DNA of 64,000 nucleotides from Limnomonas spitsbergensis (taxonomy: Eukaryota; Chlorophyta; Chlorophyceae; Chlamydomonadales): NCBI GenBank assembly GCA_037349105.1, contig JAYJMM010000113.1, forward strand, positions 4,588,001-4,652,000, given 5' to 3'. The position numbers and the translations under genes are program-made. Positions 9,001 to 18,300 of this stretch are shown one piece after another; the stretch's first letter is position 1, and every line of letters begins with the position of its first letter. A model generated the notes under the pieces. That model saw only the letters and a program-made list of their open reading frames with translations, had not been told where the DNA came from and did no database searches.

Positions 9001-10387
9001 CTGCTGCTGCCTGTGCCTCCCTGTCGCCCTGCTCATCGCCTGAGCTAGCGCTGTCTGTTTCTGCACCCCGTATGCACATAAGCCCGGGGGTATTGCTTGG
9101 TCGCCACAACACCCCCTGCCCTTCTCGGGTGCTAACCCATTCTGCAAGCTGGCGCTTCACTACCCTCAGGTTGAGGTAAATATCATCGGCGTACACCAGA
9201 GCCGCCTGCTCTGGTTCCCTGCCGCTGGCCCATTTGGCCGCGCCTCTGAGTTGGCGCAATCTGCGAGCCAACCCATGTTGCAACTGTCTGATGGCTGCTT
9301 GAAGCCCCACTTCTAGCAAACCTGCTCCCTCCAGGAGCCCAGTCATCATGCTCAAGTGTATTGCTATGGTTCCGGTATCGTCCTCGTCAGGCTCTACCGC
9401 TGTCCCTTCAGCTTTCCTCAGCTGGTATTGCAGGATATGCCTGGCAACCCGCAGTCCCTCCAGCTGGCTGTCCGACTGCGCTCTGGCATCGTCCAAGCTT
9501 TCCCCTGCTGAAGATTCCCCGTCACTCCGCTCCTCAAGGCAAGTCCGCCAAAGAGCGGTGACTTCCGGTGAACCCTCGTCTTTGAGCGCAATCATACTGA
9601 CGCCCAGTTCCCTCTCCAGGTCTTCCAACGCCTGGTTGTACTGCCACATCCTGGGATCTGGACTCTGCCCTGGCAACGCTCTGATTTTGAACCACATGCT
9701 GGACTCTGCCACGGCTGCGCTGCTGTTGACCAGCTCCTGGCCCGTCTCATGCAGGCCCATCTCTTCCCTCCTCTGCTGATCAAGCTGCTCTATACAACTC
9801 CCCAAGGCAGACTTCCAGCGCTGAGTGCTGTACAAGGCGGGGTCCCCCCAAGGGTCCCTTGCCACTGGCTGCACCGGCTCATTCATTTGTCTGTCCCTTG
9901 AACTGTTGCTGTTGGGCCTGCCATCTGCTGTCACCCAGGAAGCTGCCATGGGCAGGGCCGCAGCATGCCGTCGGTACTTCCTCAATGCCGGCAAGCGCTC
10001 CCCTAGCTCAACCTCCCACTCGCGGTTGCGCCTTGTTTCCTCAATGGCGGCTCTCTCCCAACTTCCATTGCTCATCCACTGTTGCTGCAGCTGCTCCATT
10101 GACTCCTCGAAGCTCTGCTCTGGACACTCTGGTCCTGGGTATGCTGAGGCTGACTCCCCCGGCATGTCTGCACTCCTGGCCACTGGCCAGCCGATGCTGA
10201 TCACGCCCACAGGCAGCTGGGGGCTGCTTGCCCCATACTCCTCATCTGACTCTGAGTCAGCCACCAGCGGTGGCAACCCCTCCAAGGGGTCTTCGCTCTC
10301 CCCACCTGGTAGGCTCGTGCCCCACTGGCCTGGATCCTCCCCCTCGCAGAACCCCTGGTTCCTGTCGACCGGGTGTCCTGCTACCAA
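3095..10387 (-). CDS. Retrotransposon ORF3: Pol polyprotein with embedded cytosine-5 DNA methyltransferase
   Basis: About 2430 residues from the first codon considered (a TTG just after an in-frame UAG); the true N-terminus is uncertain and may come from readthrough of ORF2. Approximate domains in order: a cluster of four Cys pairs (CLGC, CCKC, CGAC, CHKC; 519-565), a CCHC zinc knuckle (604-618), a hydrophobic segment (761-788), reverse transcriptase (943-1210, catalytic FIDD at 1105), RNase H (1257-1380, starting YTDFS), a cytosine-5 methyltransferase (1525-1820; FEPFGG motif I, ECQDLS with catalytic Cys 1623, IENV, RTRNYW, ERERAMGY), an integrase (HHCC zinc domain 2028-2072; DDE residues in VDLCGPF, VTDQGTEF and LSERAVQ, about 2096-2195), and a half PHD finger (2289-2316, WHMDCL then WLCPRC). 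The methyltransferase lies between RNase H and integrase. The reading frame has no internal stop. The IN C-terminal chromodomain of chromoviruses is absent. Confidence 0.93.
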   Translation of the reverse strand: MVAGHPVDRNQGFCEGEDPGQWGTSLPGGESEDPLEGLPPLVADSESDEEYGASSPQLPVGVISIGWPVARSADMPGESASAYPGPECPEQSFEESMEQLQQQWMSNGSWERAAIEETRRNREWEVELGERLPALRKYRRHAAALPMAASWVTADGRPNSNSSRDRQMNEPVQPVARDPWGDPALYSTQRWKSALGSCIEQLDQQRREEMGLHETGQELVNSSAAVAESSMWFKIRALPGQSPDPRMWQYNQALEDLERELGVSMIALKDEGSPEVTALWRTCLEERSDGESSAGESLDDARAQSDSQLEGLRVARHILQYQLRKAEGTAVEPDEDDTGTIAIHLSMMTGLLEGAGLLEVGLQAAIRQLQHGLARRLRQLRGAAKWASGREPEQAALVYADDIYLNLRVVKRQLAEWVSTREGQGVLWRPSNTPGLMCIRGAETDSASSGDEQGDREAQAAAGGMGRVGPASSQAPVRHPPRPESQGRGAARGACSLTSGITVSREPPSRNVADMPQRCLGCMVSLEEGTGRKCCKCGGTACGACTGTRGIGSTRRGVWACHKCSDLVHPAGGRGSATGEPGLRSGRHGHDYHACRDPVERAGRCLICAQIGHQTKDCPEGDAPLEAIRRRQLPADRADRIGQGQQAKRCRGYQSEARPVGAGAAWTETAELQGKKSKKARRRARNAQGKAADRDRGSRPGKDCPCQPGRISRVELEITWATEQLRPGPPAEPLVAQPSGQQPPAGRQPPACRGLLNCTAFKGVLTGAFQLLLVWLLLSACIPGASATGQGVRGGGFTASQGAFVSSQEAAAKLTSGWLRPPAVISLGDASGAGGACSQQEEWQRNSSTEGEAPAAEDDPQAAEMIDMFQPGGVVEPPSEYVKTEEGWLLGKHPDFTEEQQASLEQSLRDRQGAFAYSMEDLPGYCGTQGEFTLALEDEVSSCFQKSRDMPPPKAAIFKEKCQPMIQAGIIVKVPQGGPIKFAANSVVAAKKSAETGEWTDHRIAHDMRRLNLRTAKQEFAIPRMETIFQNLGTAKIFSKVDLRSGFMQIPIKAEDQPKTAFWMGPELWMYTKLNFGLRNGPPFFQRMMEEEIARAGLSSFCVAFIDDLLVYSDTPAEHIKHVELMLDMLHNVGLRAHPDKSLFGCATVEYLGHNVSARGLTPHAAKIAAVMALPEPATVKNIQEVMGFLNFYRCYIPDFSKKAACINALLVKGVPFVWGPEQSQAFQLIKTEMCEGGRVLRRPDYSGTGPDGKGPPRPFLLYTDFSKQGIGAVLGQCDDSGREYMVACTSRSLNKSEKNYSSFQGEMLAAVYAARTYRHMLFGCKVHLITDHEPLTYLMDNQTLVGQHARWALMLQELDITIVHRSGACHQNADIPSRSPLPSSADRTGARLDAVASEPAVRGEESGRQVAMLTGMSRVNQWHADQLVRMAQEGRRGVKLLRAAEAACATSVVGQEISSAATEDDEQAQPVSTAEQAFSGRDRARTMISDVLSDLPRVAPPHAHAGVDTACLPVQAVRTMEKEGVVLFEPFGGMCSGLEMVLKAGIPVVRYLYADISEEVREIAGGRLVQLHKRFPQLLPVKAFEDVFRALTQDVYAITAEHLRGAGAQDGRQWFMVAGWECQDLSSAGKGRGLAGERSKSFFPLVKLLGTLQVLQLSRPPAYLIENVAMQLNQRSTKASVDGFNEVCRVLGTPALFDAAQVGSYAHRTRNYWGNIAPSEDIEFVICASARPHEGVVDDILDKGSRAQVVACPDNGGYRINVTGQPRRVLPCLMATPASYSFRNGQNGMVYRPMGDLQEPNANERERAMGYAEGSTLPRPDFPEAARRAALGRCMDSWALSAWFNVALEYAKILPGEMVRRARLPGQDRDPALGATLMSSHYALATAGNACSGSGEVAATYRQCLGESAAADWADAAQEPGGNTPVAKADAGSVESADGGGECDPPGFGAGTPAKVDVWSDAPVLRFLREKTHAPGTELGEQARVQRRAAPFLWESERGGVLIRLMPDGRRCVVPRPEDRLAVIQEAHAGTGHFGSHRTAFMVMQQHWWRGLRAAVRKVVQECGVCDRARASTFNHIQPDLHPLPIEGLFFRWGVDLCGPFTTTPRGNRFVMVCVEHYSKWVELIPIPSKASDVTALAFFQNVVARFGGCAEVVTDQGTEFQGEFQDMLLDCFIDHRTTSANHPQADGLSERAVQTLKTGLRKCCQEGSSDDSWDKMVPWVALGFRCSPQQATRMAPYEVLFGQRPTFPSRVGADLWTTAKVATAEEAADLLLARVARIKEALPVAGWHMDCLVPALDEVPEGDWLCPRCQPDDKVAGPAEIAGPAAEPERSAAVQGRPSPAARAAARAAPDADIMDKPEVEVMATNPATRQMERGIARPMANGLYDISYTTGRGEANVTPRAVARRAKVAKEAAKEEEESALEGCSDT
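4930..5815 (-). other. Cytosine-5 DNA methyltransferase domain within ORF3
   Basis: The domain would transfer a methyl group from S-adenosylmethionine to carbon 5 of cytosine. The conserved blocks appear in order: FEPFGGMCSG (SAM binding, motif I), GWECQDLSSAGKGRG (motif IV; the usual PC is EC but the nucleophilic Cys is kept), YLIENVAM (motif VI), YAHRTRNYWG (motif VIII, QxRxR-like), RVLPCLMAT (motif IX region) and ERERAMGY (motif X). No disabling change is seen in these blocks. Subfamily (DNMT1, CMT, DRM or bacterial Dcm-like) cannot be assigned by eye. Retrotransposon-borne methyltransferases are known from dinoflagellates and charophyte algae. Confidence 0.88.
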
Positions 10388-10435
10388 TCTGCGTTCGCTG
10401 TTGTCCCTCAGAACACTGGTTCCGCCGCAGCTACC

Positions 10436-10438
10436 CTA
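10436..10438 (-). promoter_or_regulatory. Single in-frame UAG between ORF2 and ORF3
   Basis: Codon starts of ORF2 and ORF3 share the same frame (coordinates congruent to 1 modulo 3). From the UAG at 10438-10436 downstream, the frame is open through the whole of ORF3. The context is CCC UAG GGU AGC. Gammaretroviral gag-pol readthrough also uses UAG followed by G. It could instead be a recent nonsense mutation. Confidence 0.6.
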
Positions 10439-12397
10439 GGGCGTCCGGGGCTCTGCCCGGTCCCTGGTTTCCGCTGACGGTGCTGCCAGCTCCTGGTCAA
10501 TTGTTTCTAGCCACTCCCACTCTGATGCTGTTGCACCTAGCGTAGTGACGAAAGCCGCCTGAAACGGCACAAACGGCCCTGGCTGCTCTGAAGACTCTTG
10601 GGACCCTTCGCTACTGTCAGGGTTGGGGTCCCATCTGCGGGTACCCCACCTGCCGATCCTCCATTGACCCAGCGCTGGCTGGTCCCTCAGCTCCATCAGC
10701 TCTTCCTCATAGGTTCCTGATCCCACTCCCCGGAACAAGGGATGCAGCGTGCGCACCCCTGCTGGGTGCGCCTGCTTCCACAGCTGCACCGTCATGGCGT
10801 TAGCCTGCCAGTGTGGCGTCACGCTGCTGGCCCTGTCCTCCTGCCAGGCCTTCCTCTCCTTGCGCACCCACTGCTGTACGCAGTCCTCCAACCGTTCTAG
10901 CGCGAACGGCGAGCGCGCCAGCTCAAACTCCTCCTCCCACATGGGTCCGCTGTCGGACGCTGGTCTTGCCCCGTATGGCCATGTGGGGCATTTAAACTCC
11001 GCAGGCGCCCACTGCGCTCCCACGCTCCACACCTCCTGCATGGCTGCTGACATTTGTCCAGGCAGCATGGTCCTTTGCAGCACCATCATCATGATGGTCC
11101 ACACTGCTGGATCTGCACCCCTGGCGTACTCATGCGCGTGGAACTCTGCCTCCTCTACATTGGCACATCTGACAATGGCTACGTTCCCTTCGCTCCTTGC
11201 GAAGAAGAACACCGGCATGTCACTCCTGGAGGCGTGCATGTGGATCCACGCCTCTGACACCGGGATCTCTTCCTCCTGCACCTCCTCATAGTAGTATGAC
11301 ACGGCCCGCTGCACTGGGATGGCTGCTCTGGCGTCCCCCGGCGCCAATCCCCATGGCACAGCCTGGCCTGCTACCACCCTGGGTATGAGGATGGCTGCCT
11401 CGATGATATCCTCAATCCTCCTGGGCTTGCCCCCATGGCAGAGCCCCGCGCCGTCGTAGGTTCCCTCGGCCGCCTCACTGCTCCTTCCATACGTCCCTGC
11501 AGCCACTGCCTGCACGGGCACGTAGAAGGCGTACTCCCTCAGGCTGGGGTGTCCCAGCAAGCTGTGGGCACAATGCTGCGCCCAAGGCGCGCTCATGAAT
11601 CCCAGCTGCGCCCCTTGCCAAACGCCATCGGTGCGCACGCTGTCGGGCACCTCCCATCGTGCCATGTCCGCAGCGCTCACCGCTGTTATTCCCTCTTGGC
11701 ACACCAGGCGCACGGCTCTGTCTACGCATTGTAACCAGACGGGATGCCGCCACTCTCGCTGCATCAACTCAGCCATCACTGTGCTGGGCTTGATGTACCC
11801 CTTGAGAGCTACGATCAGCAGTACTGCCGTAACTGCATCCCATGGGAACACCAGCCTGGCTACTGCCTGCATGGCTGCCTGCCTATTGACGCACACTACC
11901 TCACGGCTAGGCAGCAGCCTGTGGTTTTGGATCCTGCAGATCCCATCCTGGGCATCCTCTGGCACTGTGAGCATCGCCTCAGTATCCGCTGATCCTGGCA
12001 GCTCGTCTCCCAAGCGATACCACTGCACGAAGCTCCTGCCCCCTGGCTGGCCCGGCGGTATAGGCCTGGGCTGGGCATGCTCCCTGTCGCTGGCTTGTTC
12101 GCGGTGGTCCTCACCGTCCTGGTCATAAGCTGTATCCTCGTCCCTTCCGGCGGACCACCTGTCGCTGACACCCCTGCTGGGCGGGCCACTGGCCGCCTCC
12201 CCCCATCCTCCAGGGCTGTACCTGGAGGTGGTGCAGCAGTGGTTTCTAACGGGTTCTGCCGTATTGCCACCCGAGCTCCCCGTTGCGGCTCCCTGAGCCT
12301 CTCGGTGGTGACCAGTCCTGCTGACACCTGAGCCCTGGCGGCTGCCCCGTTTGCCGCGCTTCCGATGTGCAGCGGTACCTCCGGGGTGCCTGGGCAT
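10436..12397 (-). CDS. Retrotransposon ORF2: large protein of unknown family
   Basis: About 653 residues from the first ATG-like start; the first ~130 residues overlap ORF1. I do not recognise the family. The N-terminal part is rich in Arg, Gly, Ser and charged residues and probably disordered. From about residue 130 onward the sequence looks globular, with a hydrophobic segment (PWDAVTAVLLIVALKGYI) and many Trp and aromatic residues. The C-terminus is acidic. No protease, polymerase, zinc-finger or envelope signature was seen. It sits between the protease-like part of ORF1 and the Pol ORF and is in frame with ORF3, so it is probably an internal segment of a gag-pol polyprotein rather than a free gene. 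Expression may need a -1 shift from ORF1. Confidence 0.7.
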   Translation of the reverse strand: MPRHPGGTAAHRKRGKRGSRQGSGVSRTGHHREAQGAATGSSGGNTAEPVRNHCCTTSRYSPGGWGEAASGPPSRGVSDRWSAGRDEDTAYDQDGEDHREQASDREHAQPRPIPPGQPGGRSFVQWYRLGDELPGSADTEAMLTVPEDAQDGICRIQNHRLLPSREVVCVNRQAAMQAVARLVFPWDAVTAVLLIVALKGYIKPSTVMAELMQREWRHPVWLQCVDRAVRLVCQEGITAVSAADMARWEVPDSVRTDGVWQGAQLGFMSAPWAQHCAHSLLGHPSLREYAFYVPVQAVAAGTYGRSSEAAEGTYDGAGLCHGGKPRRIEDIIEAAILIPRVVAGQAVPWGLAPGDARAAIPVQRAVSYYYEEVQEEEIPVSEAWIHMHASRSDMPVFFFARSEGNVAIVRCANVEEAEFHAHEYARGADPAVWTIMMMVLQRTMLPGQMSAAMQEVWSVGAQWAPAEFKCPTWPYGARPASDSGPMWEEEFELARSPFALERLEDCVQQWVRKERKAWQEDRASSVTPHWQANAMTVQLWKQAHPAGVRTLHPLFRGVGSGTYEEELMELRDQPALGQWRIGRWGTRRWDPNPDSSEGSQESSEQPGPFVPFQAAFVTTLGATASEWEWLETIDQELAAPSAETRDRAEPRTP

Positions 12398-15300
12398 GGT
12401 AATACAGACCCTTGGTCAGGCATGGGCGTGTCCTCCCGTGAATCTGACCCCCTATCGGAGTTGGCTGAGCCATCCTCACTGGGACTGGCCTCCCCCTCCT
12501 CATCATTGTGCTGGTGCATATCCGCCTGTGCTCCCCTGTTGGCGTCATTCATATTATCAAAGTGATCTGACTGCTCCTCTATCAGAAACCTCTGCAACAT
12601 GTTGGGCCAATCCTCACAAGGGGCTGGGCACCCCCTGCGCTGGAGGTCCCTCAGGACCCACCCTGCATGGTGGATGGACCTGGCTGATCCTGCGGGCATA
12701 GTGCCGTAATGGTTCATAGCCAACGACTCCATCACCACCTTCCAGTGGTGCTTCCGAAGGGGCACCTGCCCTTCTAGCACCCACTGGGTGTCCCCCGGTA
12801 CCTCTGCCACCTGGTTGCTCTGAACCTGGGCTGTGCCGGCGGCCTGATAAACCCCCCCATGGATCGATACCAGGCACGTGTGCCTTGCGAGACCCTCCCA
12901 CCTGGGCGCCTCTTGCATCACTGTGCCCTGTCGGCCTGGTGGTCCCGGCAGCCCGCTCTGGCTTGCAGCAGCCTTCTGCGCCTTCCACTCCTCGAAGGAG
13001 GTACGCTGCTCGGCCTCGTAGGCCCTCCTTAACCTGTCCTCTGGACCCTCCAGGCTGTGGCCTGGTCCATCAGCCTTCACACCCCTCTCTGGGCCAGCTG
13101 GGACCCTAGGCCTGTCCACGCGGCCGCTGCTGGCCGCCATCACCGACCTCCAGTCTGGGCATTCGCTGGCGTAGTGCCCTGGCTGATGGCATTTGAAACA
13201 CACTCCCCCATCTCGGGGTCCCAGGTGGGCCGGCTTGGCTATCCGTCCCTGTCCAGCCGTGGCCCTGCCGGGCGGACTTCGGTCAGCTGCCCTCCTCCTA
13301 TCTTGTTCTTGGTCGCCCTTCTTGACTGATCTGGCCAGGCTCCCTGAGCCTCGCTCTAGGGAGCGGCCTCGGGGCATGCTGCCCCTCTGATCTGGTCCTG
13401 GGCTTTCCTGCCTTGCATGGATACGCCTGTCGCTGTCCCCCTCACTCGGGGACCTGCGCCACCTGCCCTTGGCCTGTACATCGGCCGGGCTGCTATCTCC
13501 TGTGTTGTGCTCCGTCAGCTGGCTCTTGACCCCTGGCGTGGGAGCCACCGCCTGGTGCTCCCTTACTTGCCCTCTCTGGGCGCTCCTGCTGCGCTCCCTG
13601 GGAGCCTTGTCCTCGGCCTCAGCTGCTGCCTCTGTCCCCCTCCGCTCCCTGCGGGCATCGGGACTAGCCATCTGAGCTCTGTTGGCGCCCCCTGGGTTGT
13701 TTAGCCCAGGGCTCCTCTGCTTTGCCTCCGCTGGTACCACCGTGCTGGGGGGCTCGCCTTCCCCTTCCGGGTCGCTATCCCACGGGGATGCGGGTACAAA
13801 CGCCTCCTGGATGCTGGCTGCCAGCTCCGGGTCCACTTGCACCCTGTTTTGCGGCCTCCCCGCCTGCAGGTCCCCAATGGCCTGATACAGGCCTGGCAGT
13901 TGGTCTGCCCGCAGAACATACTCCCTCTGCACGTCTGTCATGACACTGTCCACTGACTTGATGTCATCCCACCTTGCCATCTGCAAGCGTAGGTACTGCA
14001 CAAAAGCCGCGCTTTGTTGGTACAGCTGTACTTCCATGTCTTTCAACGCCTTCTGCGCGAACCGCTGCTGGGTTTGCAGCCTATCCAACTCTTTGGATGC
14101 CCTGCTGCGCAGCGCCCCCTGGGGCTCTGCCTCCCTTTCGCTGTCCTCCTCCTCATCCTGACTGCCAGACTGGCCCTGGCTGGGATCTGCTTCGCCACCC
14201 TGGGCTGCTGCGCCCTGCTCTGCAACTTCCACCTCCGGGGCGACAACCTTGTCAGCCTTCCGGGTACCTGGAGCTGGCCTGCCCCTGCAGACCTCTTGCT
14301 GCATGGATTTTGGCGCCTCTGCTCGCAGCCCTGACTTGCTGAGGTCCAGGACCCTGCTGTCACAGCACTCCGCTGTGTGCCACCCCTTGGCCCCGCACAA
14401 GGTGCACGGGTTCTCCTTGCTGGGTGTATTGTTCCTCCTCAGGAACTCCTTCCTGACTACCGGCATGGTTGCTGCCAGGTGTGCTCTGCGGATGTTCTCC
14501 GCCATCTCTGCCGCTGCCTCCGCCTGCGGCTCTGCACGGCTTTGAGGTTCCTCCGCCTGTCTGCGCTCACGCCTCTCCTGAGGCGGCGCTGTTGCGGGTC
14601 CCTTCGGCGCCTCTTTGTGCAGCCTCTGGGTGCCCCGCGCCTGCTGCGGCTTGCTGTCTTGCAGGGACGCCCCATGAGGTTCTCCATAGTTTGCTGAAAC
14701 CTTCATGGCTGCACCTGCACGGTGGGCCATGGCATGTTGTAAGAGGGGCTCATGCTCGTCCTCAACACTGGCCGCAGGCCATCCTCCCCTTTCGGCGAAT
14801 CCGCACTGGATCCCTGCCCACGCCACGGCTGCTGCCTGATATCCCCCCACTGGGGATGCCAGCTCCAGAGGCAGCGTAAGGTCCCTGGACCCGCGCGCCC
14901 CCTGGGCACCCTCTCTGGGGCGTAAGGTCAGCCTTCCTGCTGCCTTGAGGACTCCATCATATTTGAGAAACTCAGGGTTCCCCACCAGATGTTCATATGC
15001 GTCAGGCGGCGTCTTCACCACACGGACCACTGTGGGCTCCATGATGGCGTTAGGCCCACCGTAACCATACACCACATAAATAAACAGGATACCATACAGG
15101 TCTGCTCCTGCATTGTCCGTGGTACGGATTTTCTCATCCGTACGCACCAGCTCAGCGCCCATGGCCACTAGCTGTTCAGCAATGTTCACTGTGATAACAT
15201 GGCAGGAGCAAGCAGAGTCCATCAGTGCTTTCTGAGCCACTAGGACCTTGCCCTTCACCATGAGACCCACACACTGCTCCAGGTTGCTCCTGTCGTTTCG

Positions 15301-18300
15301 GAAGTACTGCAGCTTTGGTGCTGCTGGCACCACCCTGCTCTCTTGCTTGCCCCTACTGGCCTCACCACGCTGGTCGGTTCCCATGGGTAAGGTAGCGCAA
15401 GAGAGTGACGACAACCTCTCGTTCAGCTTGAACACCTGCAGGCGGATATCAATCATATCGTCAGCCAATCTGCTCAACACCAGCCTCTTTTCTCCCTTCC
15501 TGGAGGCAGGTTCCCTGAGGCTCTGCTCAGGTTCCTCCTCCCTGAAAGGTTCTGGCAAGAATGACTTAGGGCGGGCATTGTGAACTGCCTGCTTAAATTC
15601 CACAGGCTTGGGCATCAGCCCAACCTGCGTCATTAGAGCCACCGACTCGCTGAGCATCTCAGCCATCGTCTGGTGCCATCCCTCAGGCTCAGCCTGCCCT
15701 GTTGGGCTGGTCAGGTGCGACACATGTGCCGCCTGCTGCGCCTGACCACCCTGGCCTGGCCCTGGCCTTGGATACGGCCTGTTGCCCTGGTTCCGATCAT
15801 ACGGCCTGCCAGCCGCCTGTCCCTGCGGCGGCCTGGGCGGTAGAGGATACTGCTGCGGCGTCGGTCTGGCCTGCCCAGTTGTTATATCTGTAGCTAGCGG
15901 CGCTGGCCTGCGCTCATCCCTGCGCTCATCTCTGCGCTCATCCCTGGCCCTGAGTACTCTGCAGTCCCTGGCCAGGTGCGCTGTGCTACCACACTGGTAA
16001 CACGCCTTGGGTACCCCCATAGCGCTCCCTGCGCTGTTGTTCTGCGCTGCGGGTTGGTCTGCCCAGGAAACTCCTCTGGGTTTACCCTCACTCCGCTGTG
16101 GCTGTGCTGCAACTGGGCCTGCGGGGATCACTGCCCCGTCCAGGCGAGCCCGCATCTCCCACTGTCCAGTCCGCTCTCTCCTTCCTTTGTTGTACTGCGC
16201 CTCGCCCTGGCCAAGTCCACTACTGGCCACCTGCCTCAGGCTTGCTCCTCCTAGGTCCCCCATTTCCAGGGCGAACTTCTCCCACAGCACCACTTGCTGA
16301 GTCAGCACTGTGATCTGGTCTTCATCCGTCATACTCAGGTACCCTGGCACTGTGACGACGAACTCGCTGAGCTTTGCTTTTGTAGCTGCTGGCAGCCCGT
16401 CATGAAACATGTGCGAGACTGAGTGTCGCCTGCCAAAGTGGTCCACTGCATCCCTCGAGATCTGCAGCAACTGCGCTGTTGACAGTACTCTGTGAGCAAA
16501 CGCCTCCACAGTCTCCTCTGACTTAACTTCCGGATCAAGAGTGGTCTTCACTCCCAACCTGAGGTTGGAGATAGCTGTCCTCTCCTCTGAGGTTGGCTTC
16601 CCCACCTCCGCCTGCACCACCCTGATCCACAGGGTGAGCAGCGACGTCTCTTGGCACTGCTCCCCCACTGGGGCAGTCCACAGATCCCTGATCTTGTCCA
16701 CCTCTCTAGCAGCCCTTTCTCCTGCGTGGGGCGCTGCCCTGATGGCCAACATCAGCGGCCCTACACACGCAGGCTTGCTGTCCCACAGCTTGACCAGTGA
16801 TTTCACCAGCATAGCCATAGCTGATGGCGATTGGCACGATCCTGTAATCTCCCCTGCTACCACCGCCAGCGCTGGCGGTTCATCTGACAGCGCCAGTCTG
16901 TTGTGTGAACCCCAGTAGCCACAAGCTTGGCAATACGTCCTGGCTGCAACCGCGCCCGGGTGCGACATGTCCAGCACCGGCACATTGCCTTGGATAGTGG
17001 GAATCTTGGCAAATTTGGCAACGCCTACCAACTGCGAGATCATCTGCTGCTGCAGCTGCAGATTGTTCCTTGCCTGCTCCCACTCGAGCCTTCTCATTTC
17101 CTGGTCACCTGACTCCCGCCTGGCCCCTGGCCCGCGCCTGTCTGCTCTAGCTGACCCTGAATTCTCTGATCCAGAGTGTGATCCAGATCCATCTCCGCCG
17201 CCCCCTGATGGGTTGCGATCCTGCTGGTATCCGCTGTGTCTGTTATCTGGCTCCTCCTGAGCATGGTTCTCTCCAGACGGTCGTCTGCCTGCCCTGCCTG
17301 CTGAGTCTCTGCTTCCTGCAGGTGGCGGCCACCCCGCCTCACTTCTACTTTGCTGCTCCACAGGTCTGGATCTCCAGGGCTGTGCTCCTCTGTCCGATTC
17401 TGCCTGCCCCCTGGGCGGCCCCTGGTTTTGCCAACTTTGCTGCGCTGATCCGTTGTTTCCAGCCTGCCCCCTGGGCGGCTCCTGGCCCTGCCAGTTTTGC
17501 TGCGCTGATTCGCTGTTTCCAGCCTGCCCCCTGGGCAGCTCCTGGCCCTGCCAGTTTTGCTGCGCTGATTCGCTGTTCCCAGCCTGCCCCCTGGGCGGCT
17601 CCTGGCCCTGCCAGTTTTGCTGCGCTGATTCGCTGTTTCCAGCCTGCCCCTTGGGCGGCTCCTGGCCCTGCCAGTTTCGCTGATCCGTGCCGTCTGCCTG
17701 CCCCCTGGGCGGCTCTCGGTTCTGCCGGTCATGTTGCTCTCTGCTGCCTGCCTGCTCCCTGGGCAGCTCCTGGCTGTATCCACCTGGCTGTTCTGTACTG
17801 CCTGCCTGCCCCCTGGGCGGCGCCTGGTACTGCCTGCCTGGCTGTGTTCCACCAGTATAGTCTCTGGCGTAGGAGTCTGATCGCGTCTCCTCCCTGGCCT
17901 CCTGCCTTCTGGGTCCGCTGCTCCTGGTGCTGCCTGCAGGTTCAACTTCCTGCAGGGTCCTCCTTGCTGGTCCCACTTGTCTGTTCCTCAAGAACTCCTC
18001 GATGTGGTCCACTTGCACCTCTTGGCAAATATTCTCCTTGCCCTCCACTATGCGCAGCAGCGCATATGACTTCTGTCTGCTGGCTCTGCGCGTGTCTACG
18101 CCTTGCTCTGCCATCCTGGCGAGCGATCGGCTAGTCAGCTCTGCCCTTTCACTGGCAGCTGGGCTGCTGGCCCTGGGCGCTTCCCCGCCTCTTGGCCGCC
18201 CCCTGAGGCTCGGCTCACTGCTGATCTCAAAAACTTCTGATCTGGGTATCGGCGTTGGCGCGGCCCTTGCCTGCTGCTGCCACCTTTGGACCTCTCTGAG

